Shown in pieces: positions 17,783 through 26,007 of a DNA stretch of 64,000 bases. The position numbers and the translations under genes are program-made. The stretch's first letter is position 1, and the number at the start of each line of letters is the position of its first letter. This DNA comes from Bacillota bacterium (GTDB lineage Bacteria; Bacillota; Clostridia; Lachnospirales; Lachnospiraceae). The stretch is from the NCBI GenBank assembly GCA_023398375.1, contig JAEWSH010000032.1:120998-184997 (forward strand). Reading direction: 5' to 3'. The notes beneath the pieces were generated by a model, which had not been told where the DNA came from, did no database searches, and was given only the letters and a program-made list of their open reading frames with translations.

Positions 17783-18532
17783 ATGAGTATTAATCTGAAT
17801 TTAGACTACCCTACACTGTTCTCTAGTCTATCTACTTCAACTTCACCGAGTTCTTCTGCTGCTTTCAATTCTTCACTTAATCTTTCTGATTATGCCAGTA
17901 TCAAGAATGGAAGTTATTATCAATTATTAAAAGCATATTATGCTAAAAAAAACACCTCCGAAAGTTCATCTTCTAAAAATTCCGGTGATTCAGCTTCTAC
18001 ACTTGCTGCTGTTCAGACTGATTCTGATTCCTTAAAGAATTCTGCCGATAAATTAATCAAAACGGGAACCGATTCTCTTTTTAATAAAAAAAATATCACT
18101 ACAAAAAATTCTGACGGTACTACCTCTACCACTTATGGTTATGACATGGAAGCTATCTATAAGGGAGTTAAATCTTTTGTCGACGATTATAATTCTATGT
18201 TGGATTCCGGAAGTAATTCTTCAAATAAAAATGTATTAAGTCAAACATTAAATATGACTACCACTACAAAAGCATATTCCAGCTTATTATCTGCTGTTGG
18301 AATTACGGTTGATTCCAACAATAAATTATCTATTGACAAAGATGCCTTCAAAGCCGCAAATATATCAAGTATCAAATCACTCTTTAACGGAAATAGCTCT
18401 TATTCGTATACTATATCTGCGAAAGCCTCACAAATTAATTACTATGCATGTACGGCAAATAGCACCTACGATATTACCGGAAAATTAACAAGTTCTTCCC
18501 CTTCTGGTTTTCGTTATAGCAGTTACTTCTAA
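17783..18532 (+). CDS. Orphan FliD-like (flagellar cap type) protein
   Basis: A 249-residue Ser/Thr/Asn-rich protein. Its middle and C-terminal parts resemble the FliD C-terminal domain: GVKSFVDDYNSMLD, then LLSAVGITVDSNNKLSIDKDAF, then SIKSLFNGNSSY. It is far shorter than a real flagellar cap (usually over 400 residues), and no flagellar gene is nearby. The start at MSINLNL follows AAAGGAG; the longer upstream frame runs back through the terminator hairpin and is rejected. It may be a reduced filament or adhesion protein. The family resemblance is moderate and the function unknown. Confidence 0.6.
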   Translation: MSINLNLDYPTLFSSLSTSTSPSSSAAFNSSLNLSDYASIKNGSYYQLLKAYYAKKNTSESSSSKNSGDSASTLAAVQTDSDSLKNSADKLIKTGTDSLFNKKNITTKNSDGTTSTTYGYDMEAIYKGVKSFVDDYNSMLDSGSNSSNKNVLSQTLNMTTTTKAYSSLLSAVGITVDSNNKLSIDKDAFKAANISSIKSLFNGNSSYSYTISAKASQINYYACTANSTYDITGKLTSSSPSGFRYSSYF

Positions 18533-18607
18533 AATTGTATCGTATTAAATAGCGAACAAGTTCGCTTTGGAATCGCTACCTAATGCGACTGTAACACTTG
18601 GCTTCAT

Positions 18608-18800
18608 CAATTTGCACTTAAACATGTAAAACAAAAATTGATGCTCAACATAGTTTGGTGAGCATCTGTATGAAGCCGCTGGTACTTAGAACATGTATTT
18701 TATGTTCTTATGTACCATTGCGGCTGAATCCAAGCGGGAGCGTGTTGCGAATGAACTATGTTGAGCATCAATTTTGTAGTAACATAAATTGTGCAAATTG
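18608..18800. other. 190-bp nested inverted-repeat element between convergent genes
   Basis: Three nested stems share one axis. The outer stem is CAATTTGCAC (18608) with GTGCAAATTG (18791). The middle stem is about 24 bp, 18631-18655 with 18754-18777, one bulge (core TTGATGCTCAACATAGTT). The inner stem is AGCCGC-GGTAC-AGAACAT (18674-18694) with ATGTTCT-GTACC-GCGGCT (18702-18725). A smaller hairpin, AGCGAAC with GTTCGCT, sits just outside at 18551. There is no T run and no reading frame. It could be a structured RNA, a MITE-like relic or a long 3' UTR hairpin. Confidence 0.65.
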
Positions 18801-18815
18801 GCGAACTCAAAACAA

Positions 18816-19586
18816 TTAATATTTCTTTAAACGGACACATAGCTTTTCTTTTTTCGTCTCATAGGCAATGCCCTCATATATCATCTTTCCAAATCCACGA
18901 ACTGCAACGATATCCTCTTTTTTTAGACCATAAGTATTGTTCTCACAAAGTTTTGCATTCACGAATACCTTTTTCTCCTGAAATAACTGCATACTCTGAC
19001 TTCTGGACATATGAAGTACTTTTGACAATACTGCATCAATCCGCTCTGATGCTACAACCACTTCCAAATCAGCAAACACATGAAATACTTCTTCGGGGAG
19101 TTCCTGAGCAATACTGCACTTCATATGGGTATGTTTGACCTTGTCCAGATTATCCATAATAAATGGAGCCATCTTCTCAAGGCAGAAAATATACGCACAT
19201 TGTTTCTGTACTACGATATCTCCTATTGTATAGCGTTCAATTCCAAGATTCATCAGTGCCCCTAAAAAATCCCTATGTGAGAATTCATCTGCAAACTTTT
19301 TAATCAATGGTTGCGCAAGGATACAACAAATCGGAAATTCCATCTCGTATCCAAGCATCTTTTCAGAACCAAATCTCGCCACTTGCCGTTCACTGCCCTC
19401 ATAACCACCGGAAAGAGTATAAGAGATATAAGAAAACTCTTTGGCATATGCCGCTAGAGTCGATATCTCCATTGCATCTAAAAAACCTGTAAAGGTATAT
19501 TGATTATGCTCATAGGCCTTACTTGCCAAATCCTGAAATCTGTTTTTTAATAATATGTCTTCCTGCATTTTAAGTTCTATCTTCAT
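18816..19586 (-). CDS. ylmH: S4-domain RNA-binding protein YlmH
   Basis: A 256-residue protein with the YlmH layout: an N-terminal mixed domain including the family stretch FLGALMNLGIERYTIGDI, and a C-terminal S4 domain at about 180-240 (RIDAVLSKVLHMSRSQSMQLF, then VFVNAKLCENNTY). It is an RNA-binding protein of Firmicutes linked to ribosome rescue and, by neighbourhood in other species, to division genes. The start is uncertain: the first ATG directly abuts AAAGGAG, and the next ATG (MQED) lies 18 nt on. Confidence 0.9.
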   Translation of the reverse strand: MKIELKMQEDILLKNRFQDLASKAYEHNQYTFTGFLDAMEISTLAAYAKEFSYISYTLSGGYEGSERQVARFGSEKMLGYEMEFPICCILAQPLIKKFADEFSHRDFLGALMNLGIERYTIGDIVVQKQCAYIFCLEKMAPFIMDNLDKVKHTHMKCSIAQELPEEVFHVFADLEVVVASERIDAVLSKVLHMSRSQSMQLFQEKKVFVNAKLCENNTYGLKKEDIVAVRGFGKMIYEGIAYETKKEKLCVRLKKY

Positions 19587-19627
19587 CTCCTTTTGTTACT
19601 TAATATATCTTTTTATGTTTTTTTAAG

Positions 19628-20653
19628 TTAGGACAACGTCTGTAATACTGATTTCCGAGCAGCTTCTAATGCTTCAATAACATGGTCACACCATGCATCG
19701 AACTCAGGATCTTCTTTCTGACACTCCGGATGCGTCATGATATACGCAATACTCTCTTTGGCACCTTGATCAAATCTCTTGGTTGCTACAAAATCTGGTA
19801 CTAATCTCTTCAGCTTTGTATTATTGAATACAACTGTATTTGCCTTATCTCCAATCAATCCACCCTCTACATCATAGTGACTGGCCGCTGCCAGAAATTC
19901 TGATGAAACGTGAATCGAATGAAGCGGGACCTGCAATGCATCTGCTACCACCTGATAGATCTGATTCCAAGTCAGACTCTCACCGCTCGTAATTTGTACT
20001 GCTTCTCCGATAGCATGGATATTGCCCATTAGTCCGATAAATCCTTTTGCAAAATCACTATTATGAGTTACCGTCCACAACGAAGTTCCATCTCCATGAA
20101 TAATAACTTTCTTTCCTTCCAACATTCTTTTTATATTCTGAAAACTTCCATTGTTGCCATGCAGACCTAATGGAATCGTTCTTTCATCATATGTATGACT
20201 TGGTCTGACAATTGTAATTGGAAATCCCGCTTCTCTATACTTATCCATTAAAAAGTTTTCACACGCAATCTTATTTCTCGAATATTCCCAATGGGGATTC
20301 GAAAGCGGCGTTCCTTCTGTAATACAGTAATCTGATAACGGTTTCTGGTACGCAGAAGCTGAACTAATAAAAATATATTGTTTTGTTTTTCCCTTAAATA
20401 AACGGTAATCCCGCTCTGCCTGTTCCGGCGTAAAGGCAATAAAATCAGCCACTACATCAAATTCTTTATCTGCTATCAATTCCTGTACTTTTTCTTCTTG
20501 ATTGATATCACAAATCATGTTGTGTGCTCCCTCTGGGGTTGCAATACTTCGATTGCCACGATTTAACAGATACAGTTCATTCCCCTGTTCTACAAAGGCT
20601 TTTGTAATTGCCATACTGATAGTTCCCGTTCCCCCAATAAACAATGCTTTCAT
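19628..20653 (-). CDS. NAD(P)-binding SDR/epimerase family protein
   Basis: A 341-residue atypical extended short-chain dehydrogenase. The nucleotide-binding loop GGTGTIS is at residues 7-13. The active-site Tyr position reads YSRNKIACE, preceded by SSASAY, so the YxxxK pattern holds. It may act on a nucleotide sugar or related substrate, but nothing in the context identifies it. The start at MKALFIG follows GGAGG. It lies upstream of ylmH on the same strand, 41 bp away. Confidence 0.82.
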   Translation of the reverse strand: MKALFIGGTGTISMAITKAFVEQGNELYLLNRGNRSIATPEGAHNMICDINQEEKVQELIADKEFDVVADFIAFTPEQAERDYRLFKGKTKQYIFISSASAYQKPLSDYCITEGTPLSNPHWEYSRNKIACENFLMDKYREAGFPITIVRPSHTYDERTIPLGLHGNNGSFQNIKRMLEGKKVIIHGDGTSLWTVTHNSDFAKGFIGLMGNIHAIGEAVQITSGESLTWNQIYQVVADALQVPLHSIHVSSEFLAAASHYDVEGGLIGDKANTVVFNNTKLKRLVPDFVATKRFDQGAKESIAYIMTHPECQKEDPEFDAWCDHVIEALEAARKSVLQTLS

Positions 20654-20763
20654 TTTTATACCTCCATATCCCATATATTTTTGCTTTCATTCTCTCTTAT
20701 TCTAGCAAATTGTTATACTTGCCACAACTTTTTTGTTTTTTTTGTTTCAGTTTCTTTAAATGA

Positions 20764-20792
20764 TTGACAAACATCTTATTCCTTGCTACAAT
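20764..20792 (+). promoter_or_regulatory. Strong promoter for tRNA-Thr
   Basis: Perfect TTGACA (20764-20769) and TACAAT (20787-20792) with a 17-bp spacer, 35 bp upstream of the tRNA 5' end. Confidence 0.85.
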
Positions 20793-20826
20793 ATTTTTCG
20801 GTGACTGCATTAATTCTGTCACGTAA

Positions 20827-20899
20827 GCTGGCATGGCACAGATGGTAGCGCGCAACATTGGTAGTGTTGAGGTCACGGGTTCGATTCCCGTTGCTAGCT
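20827..20899 (+). tRNA. tRNA-Thr (anticodon GGT)
   Basis: A 73-nt cloverleaf. The acceptor GCTGGCA pairs with TGCTAGC (one G-U). The D arm is GCAC/GCGC with one A-C mismatch and the conserved GGTA loop. The anticodon arm CAACA/TGTTG holds loop TTGGTAG, and the T arm ACGGG/CCCGT has loop TTCGATT. Anticodon GGT reads ACC (Thr). The discriminator is T and CCA is not encoded, both less usual. It is a single-gene unit with a consensus promoter and a terminator. Confidence 0.85.
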
Positions 20900-20922
20900 C
20901 TTCTCGTTGAACTAAGCAAAAG

Positions 20923-20967
20923 GGTGAAAGGTCTTGATTTTCAGGATTCTTTCACTTTATTTTTTTA
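20923..20967. terminator. Terminator shared by tRNA-Thr and the SRAP gene
   Basis: GTGAAAG...CTTG pairs with CAGG...CTTTCAC and is followed by TTTATTTTTTT on the plus strand. Almost the same hairpin recurs at 25972-26007. The stop codon of the SRAP gene lies within its T run. Confidence 0.85.
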
Positions 20968-21555
20968 CAAAAAACTTATTTGCTGATATTCCTCTTCTTT
21001 TTTTACACGTTCCATCTGAAAAGAATCCCTATTCTCTTTAAGAATTGTTTTTATACCAATCAGCCAGTCCGACAAGTCTTCTTCCAAAATGACAGCCGGC
21101 ATCCGCTCATGCACAGTTGCCATTATTTCGTTGGCTTGCGTTGTAATAATGGTAAACCTGCTCCCCTGATCTGATTCCGAATAAATTCCTGCTAAGTAAA
21201 GTATTTTTCGATTTTGTAATGGTCTGCATCTAAATTGTACCTTTTCCTGATTCCATTCATAAAATCCACTTACCGGAATTACACACCTATGATACTTATA
21301 ATCATTCCTGAAAAGCGGTTTTCGCTGAATCGTCTCTACTCTCGCATTAATCAGAAGCCGCTTGCTTTCTTTCAATTGATATCCCCATACAACTGGTATG
21401 GCACATAATTCATTATCTATATCTTTCCTGATGACAAGAGCCTTTTCAGACGGTCTGATATCTCCTGATCTATGATGATAGTTTTCATCTATCTTCTTAC
21501 AGATTTTATGAATTTCATTCAGCATTTCATCATCCACATAAAATCTTCCGCACAT
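20965..21555 (-). CDS. SRAP-domain abasic-site protein (YedK/HMCES family)
   Basis: A 196-residue SRAP protein. After Met1 removal, catalytic Cys2 (MCGRFY) would form a thiazolidine crosslink with abasic sites in single-stranded DNA. Other family motifs are intact: NARVET, SGFYEW (with the conserved Glu) and HERMPAVI (with the conserved His). It is slightly shorter than E. coli YedK. It ends a LexA-controlled operon, 19 bp after a Y-family polymerase gene, which suggests protection of abasic sites met during lesion bypass. Confidence 0.93.
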   Translation of the reverse strand: MCGRFYVDDEMLNEIHKICKKIDENYHHRSGDIRPSEKALVIRKDIDNELCAIPVVWGYQLKESKRLLINARVETIQRKPLFRNDYKYHRCVIPVSGFYEWNQEKVQFRCRPLQNRKILYLAGIYSESDQGSRFTIITTQANEIMATVHERMPAVILEEDLSDWLIGIKTILKENRDSFQMERVKKEEEYQQISFL

Positions 21556-21574
21556 CTTATTCCCCTCCGATATA

Positions 21575-22855
21575 TTATAGTCTCAATTCTTTCTCCAATG
21601 AGATTCCTGTTGTAATACCTGTTCTCCTTTCCCTATCCAGCCCACCGCCAATGTGTACTATATTTGCAGATAAAAAACAGGCCCGCATAACAGAGTCTTC
21701 CCCATATTTCTTACGAATCTCATCTATCGCCTTATTACAGCACTCCAGCTTGTCATAGGAAGTCATATCAAACAAATTGTATTGCCGCATCTGTTCTCCA
21801 GATACTTTACTTGTATGAACTCCGATCTGTCTTACGGAGCTGATTCCATTCCATAGCTTGTCAAAGACCGCACATGCTGATTGATAGATCTCTTCGGTAA
21901 TGTCCGTCGCAGATATCAGTTTCGTCTGCTTGCTGCTTCTTTCAAAAAGACTGGTCGTGATACTGACTGATATACAGCTTACCTTTACCTTGTCAGCCCG
22001 TAAGCGCATTCCAATTGTCTCACACAATGATAACAGGATCTGCCTTGCATATAAGATATCAATAATATCTCTCGGAGCCGTCATGCTATTTCCGTACCCT
22101 TTATTTGCCTCTGTCTTATATAGATACGGTAACAGATCGACTCCATTTGCATAATTCCAGATAATTTCTCCCTGCTTTTTTAAATGCTGCCGCAAAATTG
22201 ATAGATCTGTTTTTGCCAAGTCACCTATTGTATGGACTCCCAGTGTATGTAGCTTCTTCTCCGTGGCTCTTCCCACAAAGAATAAATTTTCCACTGGCAA
22301 TGGCCACATCTTCTTTTCTATCTCCCATGGGAATAATGTATGAACAAAATCAGGTTTCTTAAAATCTCCGGCCATCTTAGCTAGCAATTTATTGCTTGAC
22401 ACACCAATATTTACTGTAAATCCCAGCTCTCTCTTAATTTCTTCTTTAAGATCATTGGCAAATCCTACGCTTCCACCATATAACCTTTCAAACCCTTCAA
22501 ACTCTGCCCATGCTTCATCGATACTATATTGTAACACGTTGTCAGAATATTTATTTAATAATTCTATTAACGCTCTGGACGCTGCCACATACAAATGATA
22601 ATCCGGTGGAATCACTACCAGATCGGGGCACTTCTGCTGCGCTGTTACGATTGCCTCGCCTGTTTGTATGTCAAATCTCTTTGCCGGCATACTTTTGGCC
22701 AGTACGATTCCATGTCTTGATTCCTGATCTCCGCCTACAATAGAAGGAATCTCTCTAAGATCCAATTTTGCTCCAAGAATATTCACTCTGTATGCAGCGC
22801 TCCAGCTCAGAAAAGCACTGTTGACATCGATATGAAATACTATACTTTTACCCAT
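21575..22855 (-). CDS. Y-family DNA polymerase (Pol IV/UmuC-like)
   Basis: A 426-residue translesion polymerase. Catalytic metal ligands are seen in FHIDVNSAF (D10) and YSIDEAW (D113, E114), with a finger/little-finger architecture of UmuC type. An internal QYNLF at 358-362 looks like a beta-clamp binding motif. It is longer than E. coli DinB and carries SIDEAW in place of SIDE(C/A)Y, as in many clostridial members. GGAG lies 8 bp before the ATG. It is the middle gene of the SOS operon. Confidence 0.9.
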   Translation of the reverse strand: MGKSIVFHIDVNSAFLSWSAAYRVNILGAKLDLREIPSIVGGDQESRHGIVLAKSMPAKRFDIQTGEAIVTAQQKCPDLVVIPPDYHLYVAASRALIELLNKYSDNVLQYSIDEAWAEFEGFERLYGGSVGFANDLKEEIKRELGFTVNIGVSSNKLLAKMAGDFKKPDFVHTLFPWEIEKKMWPLPVENLFFVGRATEKKLHTLGVHTIGDLAKTDLSILRQHLKKQGEIIWNYANGVDLLPYLYKTEANKGYGNSMTAPRDIIDILYARQILLSLCETIGMRLRADKVKVSCISVSITTSLFERSSKQTKLISATDITEEIYQSACAVFDKLWNGISSVRQIGVHTSKVSGEQMRQYNLFDMTSYDKLECCNKAIDEIRKKYGEDSVMRACFLSANIVHIGGGLDRERRTGITTGISLEKELRL

Positions 22856-22873
22856 TTTACATACTCCTGCCGA

Positions 22874-23167
22874 TTAAGACAGCATCCGGAAAAAAGTCCA
22901 TTTGTGAGAGCTCACATTGTACCGTATTTCGAATATTCTTTCACAGCCATTAACTGTAGAAGTACAGATATATTGGATCATTTTGATACCTACAAAATTT
23001 ATTTCTTTATGTGATAATATTTTTTCAATCACTATTCTTTCTATCTGATGTTCCTTATTTTCATAGCGGAACCACCTGGGTGTAAAGTCTCCTTTTGTAC
23101 TGCAGACAGAATCTAGCTGTATTGGTATATTGATATCCTCAGTATATTCTTTTATCTCACTTCCCAT
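22874..23167 (-). CDS. Small hypothetical protein, first gene of the SOS operon
   Basis: A 97-residue soluble protein (starts MGSEIKEYTEDI) with alternating beta-type segments and charged residues. No family is recognised. GGAGG precedes the ATG at 23167; five in-frame codons upstream contain the ribosome binding site and are excluded. It lies 19 bp before the polymerase gene and directly behind a LexA box, so it is damage-inducible by position. A role as a polymerase partner is only inference. Confidence 0.75.
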   Translation of the reverse strand: MGSEIKEYTEDINIPIQLDSVCSTKGDFTPRWFRYENKEHQIERIVIEKILSHKEINFVGIKMIQYICTSTVNGCERIFEIRYNVSSHKWTFFRMLS

Positions 23168-23186
23168 AATAGTTACCTCCAAATGC

Positions 23187-23200
23187 AGAACATATGTTCT
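23187..23200. promoter_or_regulatory. LexA/DinR operator (SOS box)
   Basis: A 14-bp perfect palindrome containing GAACATATGTTC, which fits the Gram-positive LexA consensus CGAAC-N4-GTTCG in its inner 12 bases. It sits just downstream of the -10 element of the operon promoter, where repressor would block initiation. Confidence 0.9.
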
Positions 23201-23206
23201 TTTTTG

Positions 23207-23235
23207 AATATATCAGATACCTGATATTATGTAAA
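23207..23235 (-). promoter_or_regulatory. Promoter of the SOS operon
   Basis: TTTACA (23230-23235) and TATATT (23207-23212) with a 17-bp spacer, immediately upstream of the LexA box. Confidence 0.8.
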
Positions 23236-23288
23236 GAGGTCATTTTTACCAAAAATAGCAATCATGCAAAAATAATTATTACAAACCC

Positions 23289-23846
23289 TTAGCTATATAA
23301 GAATCCACCAATCACCCCACAAATTACCATAATGGAAATGGGATTTATTTTCGATTTTCTTAAGATGAACAGCGCAACGGCAAACATAGTAAGCGCAGTC
23401 CAGTTAAAAGTCCCCCTACCGCCGGATATACCTCTTTCACCCCAGAATGCAAGGATTATGATCGTCAGACCTGCAGATGCGATCAACGCAACTACCGCCG
23501 GACGCAATCCGCTTAAAACTCCCTTAACGATCAAAACATCACGATATTTATTATAGACCCATGCAAGAGCTAGCACAAAGATGCTTGACGGCATGACACA
23601 GCCCAAAGTTGCTACAATCGCTCCCGGTATACCTGCTATACGAATACCTACGAAAGTTGCTGAATTAATTGCTATTGGTCCCGGCGTCATCTGTGCAATC
23701 GTAATCAGATCTGTAAACTGTGTCATAGTCAGCCATCTGTGATCATTAACGACTTTCGACTGTATCAAAGGCATTGCCGCCATACCACCACCAAAGCTGA
23801 ACATACCTACCTGAAAAAAACTCCAGAATAATTCTACATAAATCAT
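23289..23846 (-). CDS. Chromate transporter subunit (half-size, C-terminal-type partner)
   Basis: A 185-residue CHR-family membrane protein with the signature FSFGGGMAAMPLIQ and TPGPIAINSATFVG. Half-size CHR proteins work as pairs; the other half is the gene just upstream, overlapping by 4 bp (ATGA). Family members export chromate, though many Firmicutes copies may have other anion substrates. The start at MIYVELF follows AAGGAG; the longer frame reaches far into the upstream gene and is rejected. Confidence 0.88.
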   Translation of the reverse strand: MIYVELFWSFFQVGMFSFGGGMAAMPLIQSKVVNDHRWLTMTQFTDLITIAQMTPGPIAINSATFVGIRIAGIPGAIVATLGCVMPSSIFVLALAWVYNKYRDVLIVKGVLSGLRPAVVALIASAGLTIIILAFWGERGISGGRGTFNWTALTMFAVALFILRKSKINPISIMVICGVIGGFLYS

Positions 23847-24409
23847 CTCTTCTTCTCCTTTACAACACGCGTAGTTTTCATGGCACCAATAATACCGCAT
23901 AGCAATATAATAGATAGGACGTTTAGATTCAACACATAAGTTGCTGTAAATGCCCCAAACATAACCAAAGTATAGACCATATCCCTATCTTTTATTACAT
24001 TACCTCCGAGACTGATAACGACATCTGCGATAACTGCAGCAACACCGGCCTGCATGCCTTTTAATACTGCGCTTACGACCACATTACTGCGAAAAGCATC
24101 ATAAAAGAAAGAAATCACTGAAATTATCACAAGCGGAGGCAATACGGTACCAATAATAGAAACAAATGCACCCGTTATCCCACCAACCCGATATCCAACT
24201 AATATCGCTGCATTTACTGCAATTGCACCAGGAGACGATTGGGCAATCGCTGCCATATTCAGCATCTCCTCTTCTTTCAACCATTTCAATTCATCTACAA
24301 ATTTCCTCTGCATAAGTGAAATAATGACATATCCCCCCCCAAATGTGAATGCGCTGAGATAGAATGTTGAAATAAACAATTTCCAATATAATTTTATTTT
24401 TTGCTTCAT
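23843..24409 (-). CDS. Chromate transporter subunit (half-size, first of pair)
   Basis: A 188-residue CHR-family protein. The motifs FTFGGGYVIISLMQ and SSPGAIAVNAAILVG mirror those of its partner and mark the CHR domain. It is translationally coupled to the second half through an ATGA overlap. A LysR-type regulator is divergent across a 130-bp gap, the usual arrangement for LysR control of a neighbouring operon. The substrate is unproven. Confidence 0.88.
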   Translation of the reverse strand: MKQKIKLYWKLFISTFYLSAFTFGGGYVIISLMQRKFVDELKWLKEEEMLNMAAIAQSSPGAIAVNAAILVGYRVGGITGAFVSIIGTVLPPLVIISVISFFYDAFRSNVVVSAVLKGMQAGVAAVIADVVISLGGNVIKDRDMVYTLVMFGAFTATYVLNLNVLSIILLCGIIGAMKTTRVVKEKKR

Positions 24410-24542
24410 CTGTATATTGCTCCCTATTGTGTCATTTTATATAAAGTATTATGCTTTCTTTTCCATAAGTCAAATCATATGTTATTATGTAATATATATT
24501 ATTTTTTACATGAATCGCATTTATTATAGAGAGGAATAAAAT

Positions 24543-25421
24543 ATGACTTTAAAACATATGACAATATTTGCAGAAGTCTGCCAAACAGAAAGCTTTACCC
24601 TGGCTGCAGAGAGCCTGCATATGACACAGCCTGCTGTCAGTCTGGCAATTAAAGAATTGGAGGATTACTATGGCGTACGGCTTTTTGAGCGTATGAACCG
24701 AAAAATCTATATTACTGATACCGGACGTCAGTTGCTGAATTACGCCAAAACTATTATCAACCAGTTCTCTGAAGCTGAGAATACAGTATGCAATGCAGAT
24801 TCATATACGACCTTACGTATTGGAAGTAACGTTTCAGTCGGCATTCATTGTCTCATTCCTACATTACAATATTTTGCTTCTTGCCACCCTTCTATTCATG
24901 TCACTTCCGTTGTTGGTAATTCAAAATATATTGAACAGCTTCTAATAAAAAATGCGATAGATATCGGTATCATTGATAACATATCTATCTCACCCCATTT
25001 GCATTCAGACTTGCTATATGTCGAGAACATGACCATAGTGTGTGGTACTGAATATAAGCGGCACCTCCCTGACATAATTACTCTGCCTGCATTGACACAG
25101 GAACAATTGCTCTTGCGCGAAAAAGGAAGTGGTCTGCGCGAGATCGTTGAGAGTGAAGTACAATTAGCGGGTTTGCAGATTTCACCTGCAATAGAAAGCC
25201 TAAGTATGACTGTTCTGATAGAGGCAGCTGTCCATAATCTTGGTATTCTTATCATTCCAGAAGTTCTGGTACAGCGTCAATTATCAGAAGGTACGCTTCA
25301 CAGAATACAAATCACAAACATCTTTTTTACCAGAAATTACTATATTACCTATCATCAGAATAAATTTGTAACAAAGCCAATGGAATTATTTATACAGCGA
25401 ATTCATTATAATGCCAAATAA
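24543..25421 (+). CDS. LysR-family transcriptional regulator (divergent from chromate genes)
   Basis: A 292-residue LTTR. The N-terminal HTH spans residues 1-60 (FTLAAESLHMTQPAVSLAIKELE), and the effector domain includes REKGSGLREIVE, the CysB/CysL-type ligand loop. GAGAGG precedes the ATG. Its position back to back with the chr pair suggests it regulates that operon in response to an anion or related ligand. Confidence 0.9.
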   Translation: MTLKHMTIFAEVCQTESFTLAAESLHMTQPAVSLAIKELEDYYGVRLFERMNRKIYITDTGRQLLNYAKTIINQFSEAENTVCNADSYTTLRIGSNVSVGIHCLIPTLQYFASCHPSIHVTSVVGNSKYIEQLLIKNAIDIGIIDNISISPHLHSDLLYVENMTIVCGTEYKRHLPDIITLPALTQEQLLLREKGSGLREIVESEVQLAGLQISPAIESLSMTVLIEAAVHNLGILIIPEVLVQRQLSEGTLHRIQITNIFFTRNYYITYHQNKFVTKPMELFIQRIHYNAK

Positions 25422-25480
25422 AAAATCATATATCGGGTACTATAATATTATCAAAATTATAAGAAAAGGATGATTATACT

Positions 25481-25942
25481 ATGATTATAAATCTGCCCCC
25501 TTCAACTTCAAAAAGAGTTTCCCATAACACAAATAATCTTATTAATTTGCGTATACGTGAAAAAACGATCAGCAACATAAATGATGAACGAAATGATAAA
25601 AATAAGATGTCAAATAGAATAAAAGAATTAGATTATGAGTGGGATATAGAAAGGATTCTGGAGTCAAATGCTGCATCGATTATTTTGGTAAGTTCCATCT
25701 CCTGCTTTATCATAAATAAAAATAAGTACTGCCTCATAACTGGTCTTATCAGTTTCTTTCTTCTCCAGCACGCTATACAGGGATGGTGCCCACCCCTTCC
25801 AATACTTCGAAGAATGGGAATACGTACCGAACAGGAGATTCAAAATGAAAAATTTACTTTAAAATTATTGAGAGGAGATTTTAAAAAAATTTCTTCCTCT
25901 ACCGGCACAAGACATGCCTTAAGTATGGTAGAAATGCAATAA
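25481..25942 (+). CDS. DUF2892 (YgaP-like membrane) protein
   Basis: A 153-residue protein with a polar N-terminal half and two membrane helices (about 65-95). It ends with the family stretch GWCPPLPILRRMGIRT followed by a charged tail. DUF2892 proteins are small inner-membrane proteins, sometimes fused to rhodanese. AAAGGA precedes the ATG. It follows the LysR gene by 60 bp and may be co-transcribed. Function unknown. Confidence 0.75.
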   Translation: MIINLPPSTSKRVSHNTNNLINLRIREKTISNINDERNDKNKMSNRIKELDYEWDIERILESNAASIILVSSISCFIINKNKYCLITGLISFFLLQHAIQGWCPPLPILRRMGIRTEQEIQNEKFTLKLLRGDFKKISSSTGTRHALSMVEMQ

Positions 25943-25971
25943 TAAAAAATTAAAGACAAGTATACTTTTAC

Positions 25972-26007
25972 GTGAAAGGTCTTGATTCCTCAAGATCCTT
26001 TCACTTT
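25972..26007. terminator. Terminator between DUF2892 and GerMN genes, same repeat as at 20923
   Basis: GTGAAAGGTCTTGA pairs with TCAAGATCCTTTCAC (one bulge). The right arm overlaps the stop codon of the GerMN lipoprotein. The sequence is nearly identical to the hairpin after tRNA-Thr. Confidence 0.82.
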
